NCBI GenBank assembly: GCA_023251805.1
Contig: JAHEYB010000006.1
Coordinates: forward strand, 1-64,000
From: Bacteroidota bacterium
Lineage (GTDB): Bacteria > Bacteroidota > Bacteroidia > 2-12-FULL-35-15
Direction of reading: 5' to 3'
DNA: 64,000 nt
The position numbers and the translations under genes were made by a program. Each line of letters begins with the position of its first letter. Within the stretch, counting starts at the first letter, position 1. Positions 18,389 through 27,150 of the stretch are shown piece after piece. The notes beneath the pieces are model-generated. The model did not search any database and was not told the DNA's origin. It worked only from the letters and a program-made list of their open reading frames with translations.

Positions 18389-18411
18389 AATGGAGTCATT
18401 TTAGTTTGTAC

Positions 18412-18441
18412 CAAATTTATAAAAATTTGAAAAATAAACAA
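18412..18441 (-). promoter_or_regulatory. Promoter of the type A T9SS gene
   Basis: On the minus strand TTG (18441-18439), a 19-nt spacer and TAAATTTG (18419-18412) match the Bacteroidota consensus. The leader to the ATG at 18388 is short. Confidence 0.65.
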
Positions 18442-18500
18442 CAAAAAAATTATTTATTTAGATATAAAAAACACAATTCACTATTTAAGTGTAAGGTTTT

Positions 18501-19217
18501 TTAACTGATTGGCAATAAATCGCAAAACCAAAACCCTTTGGTAGATGTGGCATTGATGTTACAATCCGTTTTTTTTATTTCTAGTGGCTTGTAAACTTTT
18601 TCTCCGAGAGTAAATTTGATGCGATTTTTAAAAATAGGACCGTCAAAACAAAAAGTATGATATTCGCCATTCTCTCCGCAAGGATCTACATCCTTTGGCA
18701 ATGCCTGCAAGAACGCTGCATCTATCTCCACTCCTACATTTTCTTCTTTTAAGGATGCGTCATTTACACAGCACGTGATTGTTTTAAATTCCAAATCAAT
18801 AAATTCATTTATTAACTTCTTTGTGTCTTTTTTCCACAAAGGAAATTCAGCTTTTAATCCAACCTTAGCCAAATTATTTTCTCTATACAATCTTAAATCT
18901 TCTAAAAATATGTCTCCGAAAATAACTTTTGTTACACCTAGCAATTTGTATTTCAAAAGCAATACTTCCATTTCTTTTTCGTACTCTTTATTAGTGCCCT
19001 CTGATACATACATTTTGATTAAAGGTAAACCAATGGACTTGGCTTGTTCTTCCAACAGTTCTTCCCGAACACCATGCATAGATATTCTTTTAAATTGTGC
19101 GTTGATAGTGGTTAGTAATGCAACAATTTCATATTTATCTTCTAAACCAATAGTATACAATGCTAGAGCGGAGTCTTTCCCTCCGCTCCAACAAAATATG
19201 CATTTCTCTTTTTTCAT
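18501..19217 (-). CDS. DUF71/Dph6-type PP-loop ATPase in B12 operon
   Basis: The protein has 238 residues. The PP-loop SGGKDS is at residues 11-16 (FCWSGGKDSALALYTI), with the Dph6-type signature GENGEYHTFCFDGP near residues 185-198. Eukaryotic relatives amidate diphthine using ATP and ammonia. Bacteria lack diphthamide, and I recall a published comparative-genomic study of DUF71 (COG2102) predicting a role in B12 salvage for bacterial members. The context agrees: its ATG overlaps the stop of the BtuG-like gene by one base, in an operon led by a cobalamin riboswitch. Amidation of a corrinoid side chain is a reasonable but unproven guess. Confidence 0.8.
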   Translation of the reverse strand: MKKEKCIFCWSGGKDSALALYTIGLEDKYEIVALLTTINAQFKRISMHGVREELLEEQAKSIGLPLIKMYVSEGTNKEYEKEMEVLLLKYKLLGVTKVIFGDIFLEDLRLYRENNLAKVGLKAEFPLWKKDTKKLINEFIDLEFKTITCCVNDASLKEENVGVEIDAAFLQALPKDVDPCGENGEYHTFCFDGPIFKNRIKFTLGEKVYKPLEIKKTDCNINATSTKGFWFCDLLPIS

Positions 19218-20302
19218 TATCTGAAAAAGAAATTACCTGGAATAACCCCAACAGCAAAACTGTCAACCAGTGTGGCAGAAGCATTGTATCGAATAACTTT
19301 TCCATTACTAACAAAATCTACCGCATCCGAGCCATAGAAATAATCATTGGTTGGATCTATTCCAAAACCATAAAAACTTCTATTAATAAGTGCTGTTCCA
19401 CTTAATATTGACGATGACGTTGAATGTGAATACACCGCACTGCTATATGAATAATACAACATCGTTTTTGCATTGTTGATTACCAAATTTGATGGTTGCG
19501 AAAAAGTAGATGCAAATGGTAATGATAAATCTACCGCATTAGTGGCGGTATCAATACGAACCAATTTACCTGGCTTTTGTAAAAACGTGTAGGTTGCATC
19601 CCATTCTCCCGAACACAATACCCATACTTTCCCTCCGGCATCCATTTTAATACTTCTAGGATTTGCTCCAACATTAATAGTTGTACTCACCGAATTGGTT
19701 ACTGAATTAATAACCGTTACAACGCTATCATTTGTAAATCCACCACTGCATGCAACATACACTTTGCTTCCAGCCAATACCATTCCTTCTGCTCCATTGC
19801 CTGTTGTAATTGTTCCTGTAATTGTTTTTGTAGTTAAATCAATAATTTTAACTGCTCCCGCCATTCCTCCTGAGCCCCACTCAGAAACATATCCCTTTGA
19901 AGAATTAATTCCCAAGAAATATCTAGGGTAAGTAAAACCTGTAATTGCTCCGCTACTTGCAAAAGAAGTACCATCAGCTATTTCAACTTTACCGGCATTG
20001 TTTACTACAATGTATGCCTTGCTGTTAAATATTTCCATCGACTGAACAATGTTTCCTAATGGATAACCATTTTTTGCTTCAAAAATATCGTTGGATACTC
20101 CACCCGTACTTCTGTTATAAAAATTAATGGTTCCTGTTCCACTTCCAAACGGACCTTCATTTGTAATAAATACTCCTGAAGCATAGGAAGTTCCTCCTGC
20201 CCCGCCTCCCGTTGCCGGCTCGGGATCGTCTTTTTTGCAACTTGAAATAGTAATAGCAGTTGCTAATACACTAAGATAAAATAATTGTTTTGTTTTAATC
20301 AT
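19217..20302 (-). CDS. BtuG-like surface lipoprotein, YncE/DUF5074-type beta-propeller
   Basis: The start is placed at the ATG at 20302, because it gives a clean lipoprotein signal (KQLFYLSVLATAITISSC). A longer in-frame start at 20347 exists but would add 15 residues before the signal. The 361-residue product has propeller-type repeats (SKAYIVVNNAGKVEIAD, SKGYVSEWG, SKVYVACSGG, NPRSIKMDAGGKVWVLCSG). In Bacteroides, BtuG is a propeller lipoprotein sitting on BtuB that captures B12 at the cell surface. Position directly after a riboswitch-controlled BtuB-like receptor supports that role here. The propeller call is strong. The B12-binding role is inference from context. Confidence 0.75.
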   Translation of the reverse strand: MIKTKQLFYLSVLATAITISSCKKDDPEPATGGGAGGTSYASGVFITNEGPFGSGTGTINFYNRSTGGVSNDIFEAKNGYPLGNIVQSMEIFNSKAYIVVNNAGKVEIADGTSFASSGAITGFTYPRYFLGINSSKGYVSEWGSGGMAGAVKIIDLTTKTITGTITTGNGAEGMVLAGSKVYVACSGGFTNDSVVTVINSVTNSVSTTINVGANPRSIKMDAGGKVWVLCSGEWDATYTFLQKPGKLVRIDTATNAVDLSLPFASTFSQPSNLVINNAKTMLYYSYSSAVYSHSTSSSILSGTALINRSFYGFGIDPTNDYFYGSDAVDFVSNGKVIRYNASATLVDSFAVGVIPGNFFFR

Positions 20303-20394
20303 GGCTTTGTTTTTAAAATTTAAATAGTTGTACATTTTTGTCTTCATTTTTTTTATTCACTCAAGTTTTACAAATTGAAATTGATTTTTAATTA

Positions 20395-22320
20395 TTATTT
20401 TGGATTTGGTTGGTTAAATACTAAAGATAAACCCACTTGATAGTTAAATAAGGGCATTGCTCTGTATGCCAGAACTTGATACGTTTCTTGCCACACATTG
20501 TTGAGCTGAGCAAATATTTTTAGTTTAGAAGTTGACAAAGAAAATGTTTGTGACACTGAAATGTTGGCTAGCGAATAGGGCTTTAAATAGTTGGAATTAT
20601 CTGAAAGTGTGTAACGATAGCCTGTATATAGCTGCGTATAATTCAAAGAAGTTCCTTTATAAATAATACTGGCGCTTCCTTGTGCGTTTTGTATAGGAAC
20701 ATAAATTAATTGCTTTCCTACTGATACATCATTTGCTGTTGCTGCTTTTTCGTTGGTGGATAATACATAGTTGTACAAACCCGATAGTTGAAACTTAAAC
20801 TTATTTTTTTCTAAAATAAATTTCACTTTATACTCCACACCACGCGACCAAACTTTTAGAACATTTTCGGGCGACCAAATTCCGTATTCATCGGGCAACC
20901 AAATAATCCAATTATTTATATCGCGATTAAATGCTGTTGCTCCTAATTCCCAAAAAATATTTTTTTTTGAATAGCTATGTTCTAAGCTTGCCTCTTCACT
21001 CCATCCTTCTTCTGCTTTCAAATTAGGATTACCGCCTTGTGCCCAATATAAATCGTTGAATGTTGGTAAACGATAATGTTTTGCGGCACTAAGTTTAATC
21101 GAAAAATATTTTAGAAATTTTCCTCTTATTCCAATGGAAGGCGAAAAAGGAATAGCTTTATTTTCCACAAATTCCTCACGAGCGCTAACAACTGCAGTCC
21201 AAGAATCATTGTAAGTTTGAATTTTATAACTCGCAAAAATGGAGGTTCTGTTTTGATGCGGATTCTGAATATAATCTTCCGTAATTGCCTCACTGTAGGT
21301 ATTATTCAAGCCTATATTGACTATATCAAATTTTGTAATACTGAAGTTGTTCTCCGCCTCAGTAATAAAAACTTTTGTCCGGCTTTTTGAATCAATATCA
21401 ATAGAAGAATCTGCAAAAAAAAGATATTCATCAAAATATGCAGCTCTAACAATTGATTTTATTTTTGCTCCTGTTCGCTGCCACTCTGATGTTAGTCTAT
21501 ACAATTCATCTTTCTGATTTGAAACATTTATATTTTGAGTCATAGAAGGCGGAATGTTTCTATCATTGAATTGATACCAAAAACGAGTATTTATTTTTTG
21601 ACGAGAGTTTAGTTGAAAATAATTTTCCTGCATCAAACCATACTCCTGCAATTCAGCATTGGTTTGCCTTTGCAATGGTTTACCATATTGAGCACTATTG
21701 ACAAAAGGGAAATCATTTTTAGCATCGTGGTTAAACAGTTTAACAGAAGAAATAAAACGTTTTTTGCTTATTTCTATTTGTGCTTGCTGCTGTTTATCAG
21801 AAAAACTTCCAAAAGTTGTATTCGTTGCAAAAGAAATTCCTCGATTATAGATTCCAATATTATTTAAATGAATACTTCCACCAACAGCTCCCGAGCCCCA
21901 CATTGCACCACCTCCACCATATTGCACTTTTGCCTCATTCATAAAATTTGCTGGAATTAATGATAAATCAATTAAACCATTCATCGGACTTTGTAAATTA
22001 AAGCCATTCCATAAAACCGCTGTGTGGCTTGCTCCTGCGCCTCTGAAAGAAGTAGTTGCCAAACTTCCCAAACCATAGGATTTTATAAAAATTTGGCTTT
22101 CATTTACAAGAACATCCGCTAGATTATTTGTTGAGTAGCGATTTAATAAAGTACTGTCGAATGTTTCGGTTTTAGAAGAATTAGAGAAAAGTATATATTT
22201 TGAATCCGACACCTCCACCACATTTAGTTGGGTAGATGAATCGATAGGGATTTGCTGAGCATAACCGGTTAAGGAAAGCAGAGCAAATGATAACATACAA
22301 TTAATCTTAAATAAATTCAT
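20395..22320 (-). CDS. btuB: TonB-dependent outer-membrane receptor, BtuB-like (cobalamin uptake)
   Basis: The start is set at the ATG at 22320, giving a normal signal peptide (MNLFKINCMLSFALLSLTGYAQ). Thirteen extra codons upstream look untranslated. The 641-residue product has a plug domain (about 45-160, NLADVLVNESQIFIKSYGLG, TTSFRGAGASHTAVLWNGFN, GSGAVGGSIHLNN) and a 22-strand-type barrel that ends in VGLSLVF. The substrate assignment rests on the cobalamin riboswitch in its leader, since the sequence alone only says TonB-dependent receptor. It lacks a carboxypeptidase-like N-terminal extension, which separates it from SusC-type receptors. Confidence 0.85.
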   Translation of the reverse strand: MNLFKINCMLSFALLSLTGYAQQIPIDSSTQLNVVEVSDSKYILFSNSSKTETFDSTLLNRYSTNNLADVLVNESQIFIKSYGLGSLATTSFRGAGASHTAVLWNGFNLQSPMNGLIDLSLIPANFMNEAKVQYGGGGAMWGSGAVGGSIHLNNIGIYNRGISFATNTTFGSFSDKQQQAQIEISKKRFISSVKLFNHDAKNDFPFVNSAQYGKPLQRQTNAELQEYGLMQENYFQLNSRQKINTRFWYQFNDRNIPPSMTQNINVSNQKDELYRLTSEWQRTGAKIKSIVRAAYFDEYLFFADSSIDIDSKSRTKVFITEAENNFSITKFDIVNIGLNNTYSEAITEDYIQNPHQNRTSIFASYKIQTYNDSWTAVVSAREEFVENKAIPFSPSIGIRGKFLKYFSIKLSAAKHYRLPTFNDLYWAQGGNPNLKAEEGWSEEASLEHSYSKKNIFWELGATAFNRDINNWIIWLPDEYGIWSPENVLKVWSRGVEYKVKFILEKNKFKFQLSGLYNYVLSTNEKAATANDVSVGKQLIYVPIQNAQGSASIIYKGTSLNYTQLYTGYRYTLSDNSNYLKPYSLANISVSQTFSLSTSKLKIFAQLNNVWQETYQVLAYRAMPLFNYQVGLSLVFNQPNPK

Positions 22321-22445
22321 TACAAACGATTTAGCGATAAGCTCAATCATAAGCAACAAACGGTAAAATTGTAAGGATAGAAAAATGAAAAATTATTCGT
22401 CTACTCTTCGCCTTTTCTCCGAAAGCTACAAATGTTATTTACTTT

Positions 22446-22612
22446 TTGGCAGGTCTCCTGACTCACTCTAGTGCACCTTCCCATCGGCCTTAGGCAGATA
22501 GTGGTTTGTAGAACACATTTTCCTTTCGAAAAGAGCTTACAGTTGCGGGAACAGTTCTTGATTTCAACAAGATTCCCTTTTAATCCAGACAGTATCTTCT
22601 GGAACCAATAGT
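22446..22612 (-). ncRNA. Cobalamin riboswitch (B12 element)
   Basis: Read on the minus strand the region contains, in order, TTAAAAGGGAA, TCCCGCAACTGTAAGC (the B12-box core), GCCGATGGGAAGG and GTCAGGAGACCTGCC. These are the conserved blocks of the cobalamin aptamer in the right order and spacing. It starts a few bases after the promoter and precedes the BtuB-like gene by about 125 nt. The expression platform is unclear: I do not see an obvious T-rich terminator, so control of translation is likelier. Confidence 0.93.
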
Positions 22613-22616
22613 GATG

Positions 22617-22644
22617 CAAATGTAAAAATTTATTTTAAATACAA
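22617..22644 (-). promoter_or_regulatory. Promoter of the B12 uptake operon
   Basis: On the minus strand TTG (22644-22642), a 17-nt spacer and TACATTTG (22624-22617) form a consensus promoter. Transcription would begin almost exactly at the 5' end of the riboswitch, which supports both calls. Confidence 0.75.
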
Positions 22645-22654
22645 TCATTAAAAT

Positions 22655-22662
22655 TACATTTG
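22655..22662 (+). promoter_or_regulatory. Probable -7 element for rluF leader
   Basis: TACATTTG matches the -7 consensus on the plus strand. No TTG lies at the usual distance upstream, so the call is tentative. A transcript from here would carry about 140 nt of structured leader before rluF. Confidence 0.4.
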
Positions 22663-22689
22663 TGCAATTAATACCGATACGGAATCTGT

Positions 22690-22794
22690 AATAGTCCAAT
22701 CCGAAAAAAATCGGATGGCCTATAACAGCTTATCTATAGGCATTTACAATACTTGGTAAGAAATAGCCTTTGGACTATTTCTTACCAAGTATTG
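22690..22794 (+). other. Structured rluF leader with competing inverted repeats
   Basis: A perfect 20-bp inverted repeat (22747-22766 with 22775-22794, eight-base loop) ends 13 nt before rluF. Upstream lie a six-base hairpin atccga/tcggat (about 22698-22716) and another cctata/tatagg (about 22719-22740). AATAGTCCAA at 22690-22699 is exactly complementary to 22770-22779, so it competes with the 3' arm of the long hairpin. The arrangement resembles an attenuator or a mobile palindromic repeat. Confidence 0.55.
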
Positions 22795-22807
22795 ATATAA
22801 CAAATAA

Positions 22808-23341
22808 ATGGAACAACATAAATTCATATACATAGCGTATAACAAACCGGCAGGAATTGTTTGTACCACCGAAAAAATTGAAGGGAATATTATTCAAGCG
22901 GTTGGACACAAAGAAAATATTCTTCCTGTTGGCCGCTTGGACAAAGATTCGGAAGGCTTAATATTATTGACAAATAATGGAGCTATTATTAATAAAATTA
23001 TTCATCCCGACTTTGAGCACGAAAAAGAATACGTGGTAACATTAAATCTTCCTTTGCGAAATCAGTTTTTAAAACAAATGGCGGAAGGAATAAAATTGGA
23101 TGATATAAAAACAAAACCGTGTAAAATAAAAGCAGAAGCAAATACAAAACGCGTATTTCGTATTATTCTCAAACAGGGCTTAAACAGGCAGATTCGCAGA
23201 ATGTGTGCTGCTTGTGACTATCAAGTAATAAAATTACAGAGAGTACGAATTATGAATATAAAATTGGATAAATTAAAGTTGGGTGAATGGAGAGATTTAA
23301 CGGAAGATGAAGTGGCGGAATTATTTTTACAATTAGGATAA
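22808..23341 (+). CDS. rluF: 23S rRNA pseudouridine synthase, RluF/RluE-type short form
   Basis: The protein has 177 residues. The RsuA/RluB/E/F-type catalytic motif GRLDKDSEG is at residues 42-50, with Asp45 as the expected nucleophile. The segment GLNRQIRRMCAACDYQVIKL is close to that of RluF, which isomerises a uridine in 23S rRNA. It lacks the N-terminal S4 RNA-binding domain found in the E. coli enzyme, as many Bacteroidota copies do. A convergent outer-membrane gene follows across a shared terminator. RluF against RluE is the remaining doubt. Confidence 0.75.
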   Translation: MEQHKFIYIAYNKPAGIVCTTEKIEGNIIQAVGHKENILPVGRLDKDSEGLILLTNNGAIINKIIHPDFEHEKEYVVTLNLPLRNQFLKQMAEGIKLDDIKTKPCKIKAEANTKRVFRIILKQGLNRQIRRMCAACDYQVIKLQRVRIMNIKLDKLKLGEWRDLTEDEVAELFLQLG

Positions 23342-23364
23342 TTCCTAAACAAACATAAAAAAAA

Positions 23365-23392
23365 GACCTCGATTGCTCGAGGTCTTTTTTTT
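23365..23392. terminator. Bidirectional terminator between rluF and the outer-membrane protein gene
   Basis: An eight-base perfect stem (gacctcga / tcgaggtc) with loop ttgc has an A run on one side and eight T on the other, so it works on both strands. Confidence 0.92.
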
Positions 23393-23410
23393 ATATAAAT
23401 TTTCTACTTA

Positions 23411-24340
23411 CTAGAAGTGGAAAGTTACTTTTAATGAACCAGTTCCTGTGTTAGAACCTCTTAAACCAAAAATAGTACCTTGGTTTAAATCAGTATCAAA
23501 ACCGAATTTAGAAGAACCAGAAGTTACTGTTTCAACTTCACCAGTTGTTGGACCAGTACCACCAGTAGTTTCAACTACTGATTTTCCTTTACCAGACATT
23601 TGGTAACCAATTCCCCAACCATACTCAGCACCTACTGCGATTTTTGGGAAAATGAAATACTCAGCACCAATGAATCCACGAACTCCTAAACCGAAAGTCA
23701 TACCTGACTTAGAAGACAATGAACGTGATGCAGCAGGACCTACAGAAGAAACAGCACCAGTTGATGTGTTCCAAGTTGTAGATGTTGGAGTTGCAGTTTG
23801 TCCAGCAGCTGTTGGATTTCCTGTCATTGTGTTACCATACTCCATTTTCATAGATGAGCTAGAAATCCAAATCATCGCATCAGCACCATAGTACCCTTGC
23901 AAACGAGTTTTTCCTCTTCTCATTTCTTTACCAACACCAATAGCGATGTTTGTATTTTTCATTTTAAATTTATCTTCAACCATTCCTGTTGTAGCAGGGA
24001 ATACTGGCACAGTAACATCTGCGTCATCAGTAACCATGTTTTTGTAAGTTTGGTTAGTGAAACCCAAACGTACCAACACTCTGTAAGCATTTTTTTCATC
24101 GATGAATTTTTTTCCGATGATAGTTTGGTTGTTGTTCAACCATCCTGTTGCTGGAGCACTGTTTGAAGTATTACCATTAAATGCATTTCCTACAAATTGA
24201 AAGATAGGATCTGCATCCATAGAGATAGCCCAATCTTCAGCCTCAGGCAAAATTGGCTCACCTTTTTTAGACGTTAAGTCTTGCGCGAAAGCACTTGTTA
24301 CGCCAAATGCTAAAGCAATCATTAGTACTGATTTTTTCAT
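23411..24340 (-). CDS. Outer-membrane beta-barrel protein, function unknown
   Basis: The protein has 309 residues with signal peptide MKKSVLMIALAFGVTSAFAQ. Strand-like segments (AYRVLVRLGFTNQTY, NTNIAIGVGKEMRRGKTRLQ, FGLGVRGFIGAEYFIFPKIA, VGAEYGWGIGYQ) and the terminal SLKVTFHF (aromatic last residue) are those of an outer-membrane barrel. Low-complexity Gly/Thr/Ser loops lie around residues 165-215 and 250-275. It is monocistronic with its own promoter about 60 nt upstream and a strong terminator, and codon choice looks like that of an abundant protein. Confidence 0.75.
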   Translation of the reverse strand: MKKSVLMIALAFGVTSAFAQDLTSKKGEPILPEAEDWAISMDADPIFQFVGNAFNGNTSNSAPATGWLNNNQTIIGKKFIDEKNAYRVLVRLGFTNQTYKNMVTDDADVTVPVFPATTGMVEDKFKMKNTNIAIGVGKEMRRGKTRLQGYYGADAMIWISSSSMKMEYGNTMTGNPTAAGQTATPTSTTWNTSTGAVSSVGPAASRSLSSKSGMTFGLGVRGFIGAEYFIFPKIAVGAEYGWGIGYQMSGKGKSVVETTGGTGPTTGEVETVTSGSSKFGFDTDLNQGTIFGLRGSNTGTGSLKVTFHF

Positions 24341-24406
24341 AGTTTTTGTTGTTTAGTTTAAATTAAATTAAAAATTTTTAATAATCAATTTTAAAATTCA
24401 GTGGTA

Positions 24407-24436
24407 CAAAGATAAACATTAATTCTAATCCAACAA
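24407..24436 (-). promoter_or_regulatory. Promoter of the outer-membrane barrel gene
   Basis: On the minus strand TTG (24436-24434), a 19-nt spacer and TATCTTTG (24414-24407) fit the consensus well. The predicted leader is about 60 nt and A/T-rich. Confidence 0.7.
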
Positions 24437-24482
24437 CTTATTAACAATATGTTTGTTTTTAACACTTAATTGTTAATAACCC

Positions 24483-25133
24483 CTAATCGCCCCATTCCTT
24501 ATCCTCTAGCAAGGGAACGAACTTGAACTCCCCATATTCAACCTTTTCGAACTTTTTAGGACCTACTTTCTTAATTAAGGTCATTATTTGAACCTTATCA
24601 CCCAACGGAATCACCAAAATACCCCCTATTTTAAGCTGATCAAGCAATGCATCCGGAATAATAGGGGCTCCTGCTGTTATAATAATCTTGTTGAATGGCG
24701 CGAAAATAGGCAATCCTTTGTATCCATCACCATAAAAAAACTTGGGATTGTATCCAATTGTAGGCAAAAAAGCCTTTGTTAAGTCGAAAAGTGCTTTTTG
24801 GCGCTCTATCGTATACACTTTTACGCCCATTTCCAGCAATACAGCCGTTTGATAGCCCGAACCTGTTCCAATTTCCAATACTTTTTCACCTTTTTTGAGT
24901 TCTAAAAGCTCTGTTTGAAAGGCAACGGTATGCGGCCGAGAAATTGTTTGTCCCGAGCCTATTGGAAAGGCAATGTCTTCATACGCTCTTTCTATAAAAG
25001 AACTATTTAAGAATAAATGTCTGGGAACTGCTTCAATTGCTTTTAACACCTCAGCACCTTCTATTCCTTTTTCTTTTAGCAAGACTGCTAATTGTCTTCT
25101 TAACCCTTTATGCCTGTATGTATCGTTTGTCAT
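24483..25133 (-). CDS. pcm: Protein-L-isoaspartate O-methyltransferase
   Basis: The protein has 216 residues, a usual length for the family. Motifs are VPRHLFL, GSGQTISRPHTVAFQTELL and the SAM-binding loop VLEIGTGSGYQTAVL. The enzyme methylates isoaspartyl residues in damaged proteins to start their repair, in the cytoplasm. It is a single gene. The start at 25133 gives MTNDTYRHKGLRRQL, as in other members. Confidence 0.93.
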   Translation of the reverse strand: MTNDTYRHKGLRRQLAVLLKEKGIEGAEVLKAIEAVPRHLFLNSSFIERAYEDIAFPIGSGQTISRPHTVAFQTELLELKKGEKVLEIGTGSGYQTAVLLEMGVKVYTIERQKALFDLTKAFLPTIGYNPKFFYGDGYKGLPIFAPFNKIIITAGAPIIPDALLDQLKIGGILVIPLGDKVQIMTLIKKVGPKKFEKVEYGEFKFVPLLEDKEWGD

Positions 25134-25240
25134 ATCTATTTCTAGGGCACGAAATTAACAATTGTCTACTTATAATTAAGAGTATTTTTTCAAGAAGCGA
25201 TTGTGGAAAAAAGTATTTTTGTGGCAAATCAAGGTATTTT

Positions 25241-26248
25241 ATGATAAAAATAGGCGTTTTAGGAGCTGGTCATCTTGGCAAAATTCATATCCGTTTGTTA
25301 AAAGAAATAGAACAATATGAACTCGTTGGTTTTTTCGATTCCAATGCAGAAGCAGCAAAAGAAGTGGAAAAAGAATTTGGAGTAAAAGCATTTAGTTCTA
25401 TTGAAAGCCTTATCGAACAAGTGGATGCAGTTGATATTGTTACTCCAACTATTACCCATTATGAATGTGCCTCAAAAGCAATCAAAAGCTCAAAACATAT
25501 TTTTATTGAAAAACCGGTTACCAATACAATTGAAGAAGCCAAAAGTTTAAAAGGCTTGTCAAAAGAAGCAAATGTGCATGTGCAAGTTGGGCATGTAGAA
25601 AGATTTAATCCTGCTTTTATTGCTGCACGAGATTTTTGTTCCAACCCAATGTTTATTGAAACACATCGATTGGCACAATTTAACCCAAGAGGAACGGATG
25701 TATCAGTGGTGCTGGATTTAATGATTCACGACATTGATATTATTTTGAGTGTTGTAAAATCCAACATCAAGCGCATCAGCGCAAGCGGTGTGGCTGTTGT
25801 GAGTGAAACTCCGGATATTGCCAATGCCCGCATTGAATTTGACAACGGCTGTGTGGCCAACTTAACCGCCAGCAGAATTTCAATGAAAAATATGCGCAAA
25901 TCACGCTTTTTTCAAAAAGATGCTTACATTTCGGTCGATTTTCTTGACAAAAAGGTAGACGTGATACGCTTAAACGATGTGGAAGGTGAAATTGACCCAT
26001 TGGCAGTAACCATTGATTTGGGCCATGGCAAAGTTTCTAAACAAATTTATTTCGAAAATCCAACTATTTTACCCACCAACGCAATAAAAATGGAGCTCGA
26101 GACGTTTGCTGATTCAATAATCAGCAACACTACTCCTTTAGTAAGTATTGATGACGGTTATAAGGCTTTGGATGTAGCTTATAAAATAATTGAAAAAATG
26201 AAGCTAACATCTAATTTTGCTGAAGAACAAGGAGTATCAAACAATTAA
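25241..26248 (+). CDS. Gfo/Idh/MocA family NAD(P)-dependent oxidoreductase
   Basis: The start is set at the ATG at 25241, which places the Rossmann motif GVLGAGHLGKIHIRLL right at the N-terminus. An open frame reaches back to 25037 but runs antisense to pcm and encodes no sensible extension. The 335-residue product has the catalytic-lysine motif IEKPVTN and a C-terminal alpha/beta dimer domain (NGCVANLTASRIS). Family members oxidise or reduce sugars, often nucleotide sugars. The sugar-transferase gene two places downstream suggests a role in a surface polysaccharide. A -7-like TATTTTTG lies at 25214-25221. Confidence 0.85.
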   Translation: MIKIGVLGAGHLGKIHIRLLKEIEQYELVGFFDSNAEAAKEVEKEFGVKAFSSIESLIEQVDAVDIVTPTITHYECASKAIKSSKHIFIEKPVTNTIEEAKSLKGLSKEANVHVQVGHVERFNPAFIAARDFCSNPMFIETHRLAQFNPRGTDVSVVLDLMIHDIDIILSVVKSNIKRISASGVAVVSETPDIANARIEFDNGCVANLTASRISMKNMRKSRFFQKDAYISVDFLDKKVDVIRLNDVEGEIDPLAVTIDLGHGKVSKQIYFENPTILPTNAIKMELETFADSIISNTTPLVSIDDGYKALDVAYKIIEKMKLTSNFAEEQGVSNN

Positions 26249-26249
26249 A

Positions 26250-27119
26250 ATGAATTCAACTTACAAATTTTTTCTTTCCATTTGCATTTTTGCGACTGTC
26301 CTTATAAGTTCCTGCGAGCTGTATAATCCCGCAGAGCCTATTCCCGGCTATATTCACATCGATAAATTTAATTTAAACACTACATATTCAACCGAGGGAA
26401 GTAATTCTCATAAAATTACCGATGCTTGGGTTTATATTGATGACCAAATTGTGGGCTGTTTTGAATTGCCTGCTACTTTTCCGGTGATAGCAGAAGGCGT
26501 GCATAAAATAAAACTTATTCCCGGAATTAAAGTGAACGGAATTGCTTCCAATAGAGGTCAGTATCCATATTATACAAGTTATGAGCAAGACGTTAATTTT
26601 GAGGCTGGTAAGAGCATTACATTAAGTCCTACTATAACATATAAATCCACAACAAATTTTGTATATCTCAACGATTTTGAAGCGGCAGGATTCACCATCG
26701 ATACAACCAATTATTCTGATACTACATTGCAACTATTAGTCTCGCCCGACCCGAATGTTTATGAAGGTGCAAAATCAGCTATTGGGTATACCGATGCCAC
26801 TAAAACTCGCTTTGAGTGTGCAACTACTTCCAACTTTGTTTTACCTCACGGTGGCGCTCCCATATTTCTTGAATTTAATTACAAATGCAATCATGAAGTA
26901 GTGGTGAGTATTATTGCTTATGGTACAGCGACTTTAGAGCAGTTTGAAGTTATTCGCTTAAACCCTAGTGCCAATTGGAATAAAATATATGTTTATTTAA
27001 CGCCCACTGTTAGCGCCACCTACTCTGCTGTTGATTACAAACTTGTTTGGGGAATGCACGACCAATCAGGCTCCGACAGCTCAGTTGTTTTACTGGATAA
27101 CATCAAACTCATAAAATAA
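26250..27119 (+). CDS. Lipoprotein of unknown function, between oxidoreductase and sugar transferase
   Basis: The start is set at the ATG at 26250, two bases after the preceding stop, which gives a lipoprotein signal (FFLSICIFATVLISSC). An upstream in-frame start at 26217 would overlap the previous gene. The 289-residue product has a short N-terminal beta domain (KITDAWVYIDDQIVGCFELP) and a C-terminal jelly-roll-like part ending VVLLDNIKLIK, similar in shape to carbohydrate-binding modules. I do not recognise a named family. Its place in the operon points to the cell envelope. Confidence 0.65.
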   Translation: MNSTYKFFLSICIFATVLISSCELYNPAEPIPGYIHIDKFNLNTTYSTEGSNSHKITDAWVYIDDQIVGCFELPATFPVIAEGVHKIKLIPGIKVNGIASNRGQYPYYTSYEQDVNFEAGKSITLSPTITYKSTTNFVYLNDFEAAGFTIDTTNYSDTTLQLLVSPDPNVYEGAKSAIGYTDATKTRFECATTSNFVLPHGGAPIFLEFNYKCNHEVVVSIIAYGTATLEQFEVIRLNPSANWNKIYVYLTPTVSATYSAVDYKLVWGMHDQSGSDSSVVLLDNIKLIK

Positions 27120-27150
27120 AGCAGACCGAATCTCCAAACGAAGATGTTTT

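Noticed and set aside
20395-22320. SusC/SusD-type glycan uptake system
   Set aside because: The receptor lacks the N-terminal carboxypeptidase-like extension, no SusD-like gene is adjacent, and the riboswitch points to B12.
22401-22619. A 72-codon minus-strand open frame before the BtuB-like gene
   Set aside because: It coincides with the cobalamin riboswitch, and its base pattern is explained by the aptamer.
25037-25240. N-terminal extension of the Gfo/Idh oxidoreductase
   Set aside because: It runs antisense to pcm and encodes no family sequence. The Rossmann motif begins right after the ATG at 25241.
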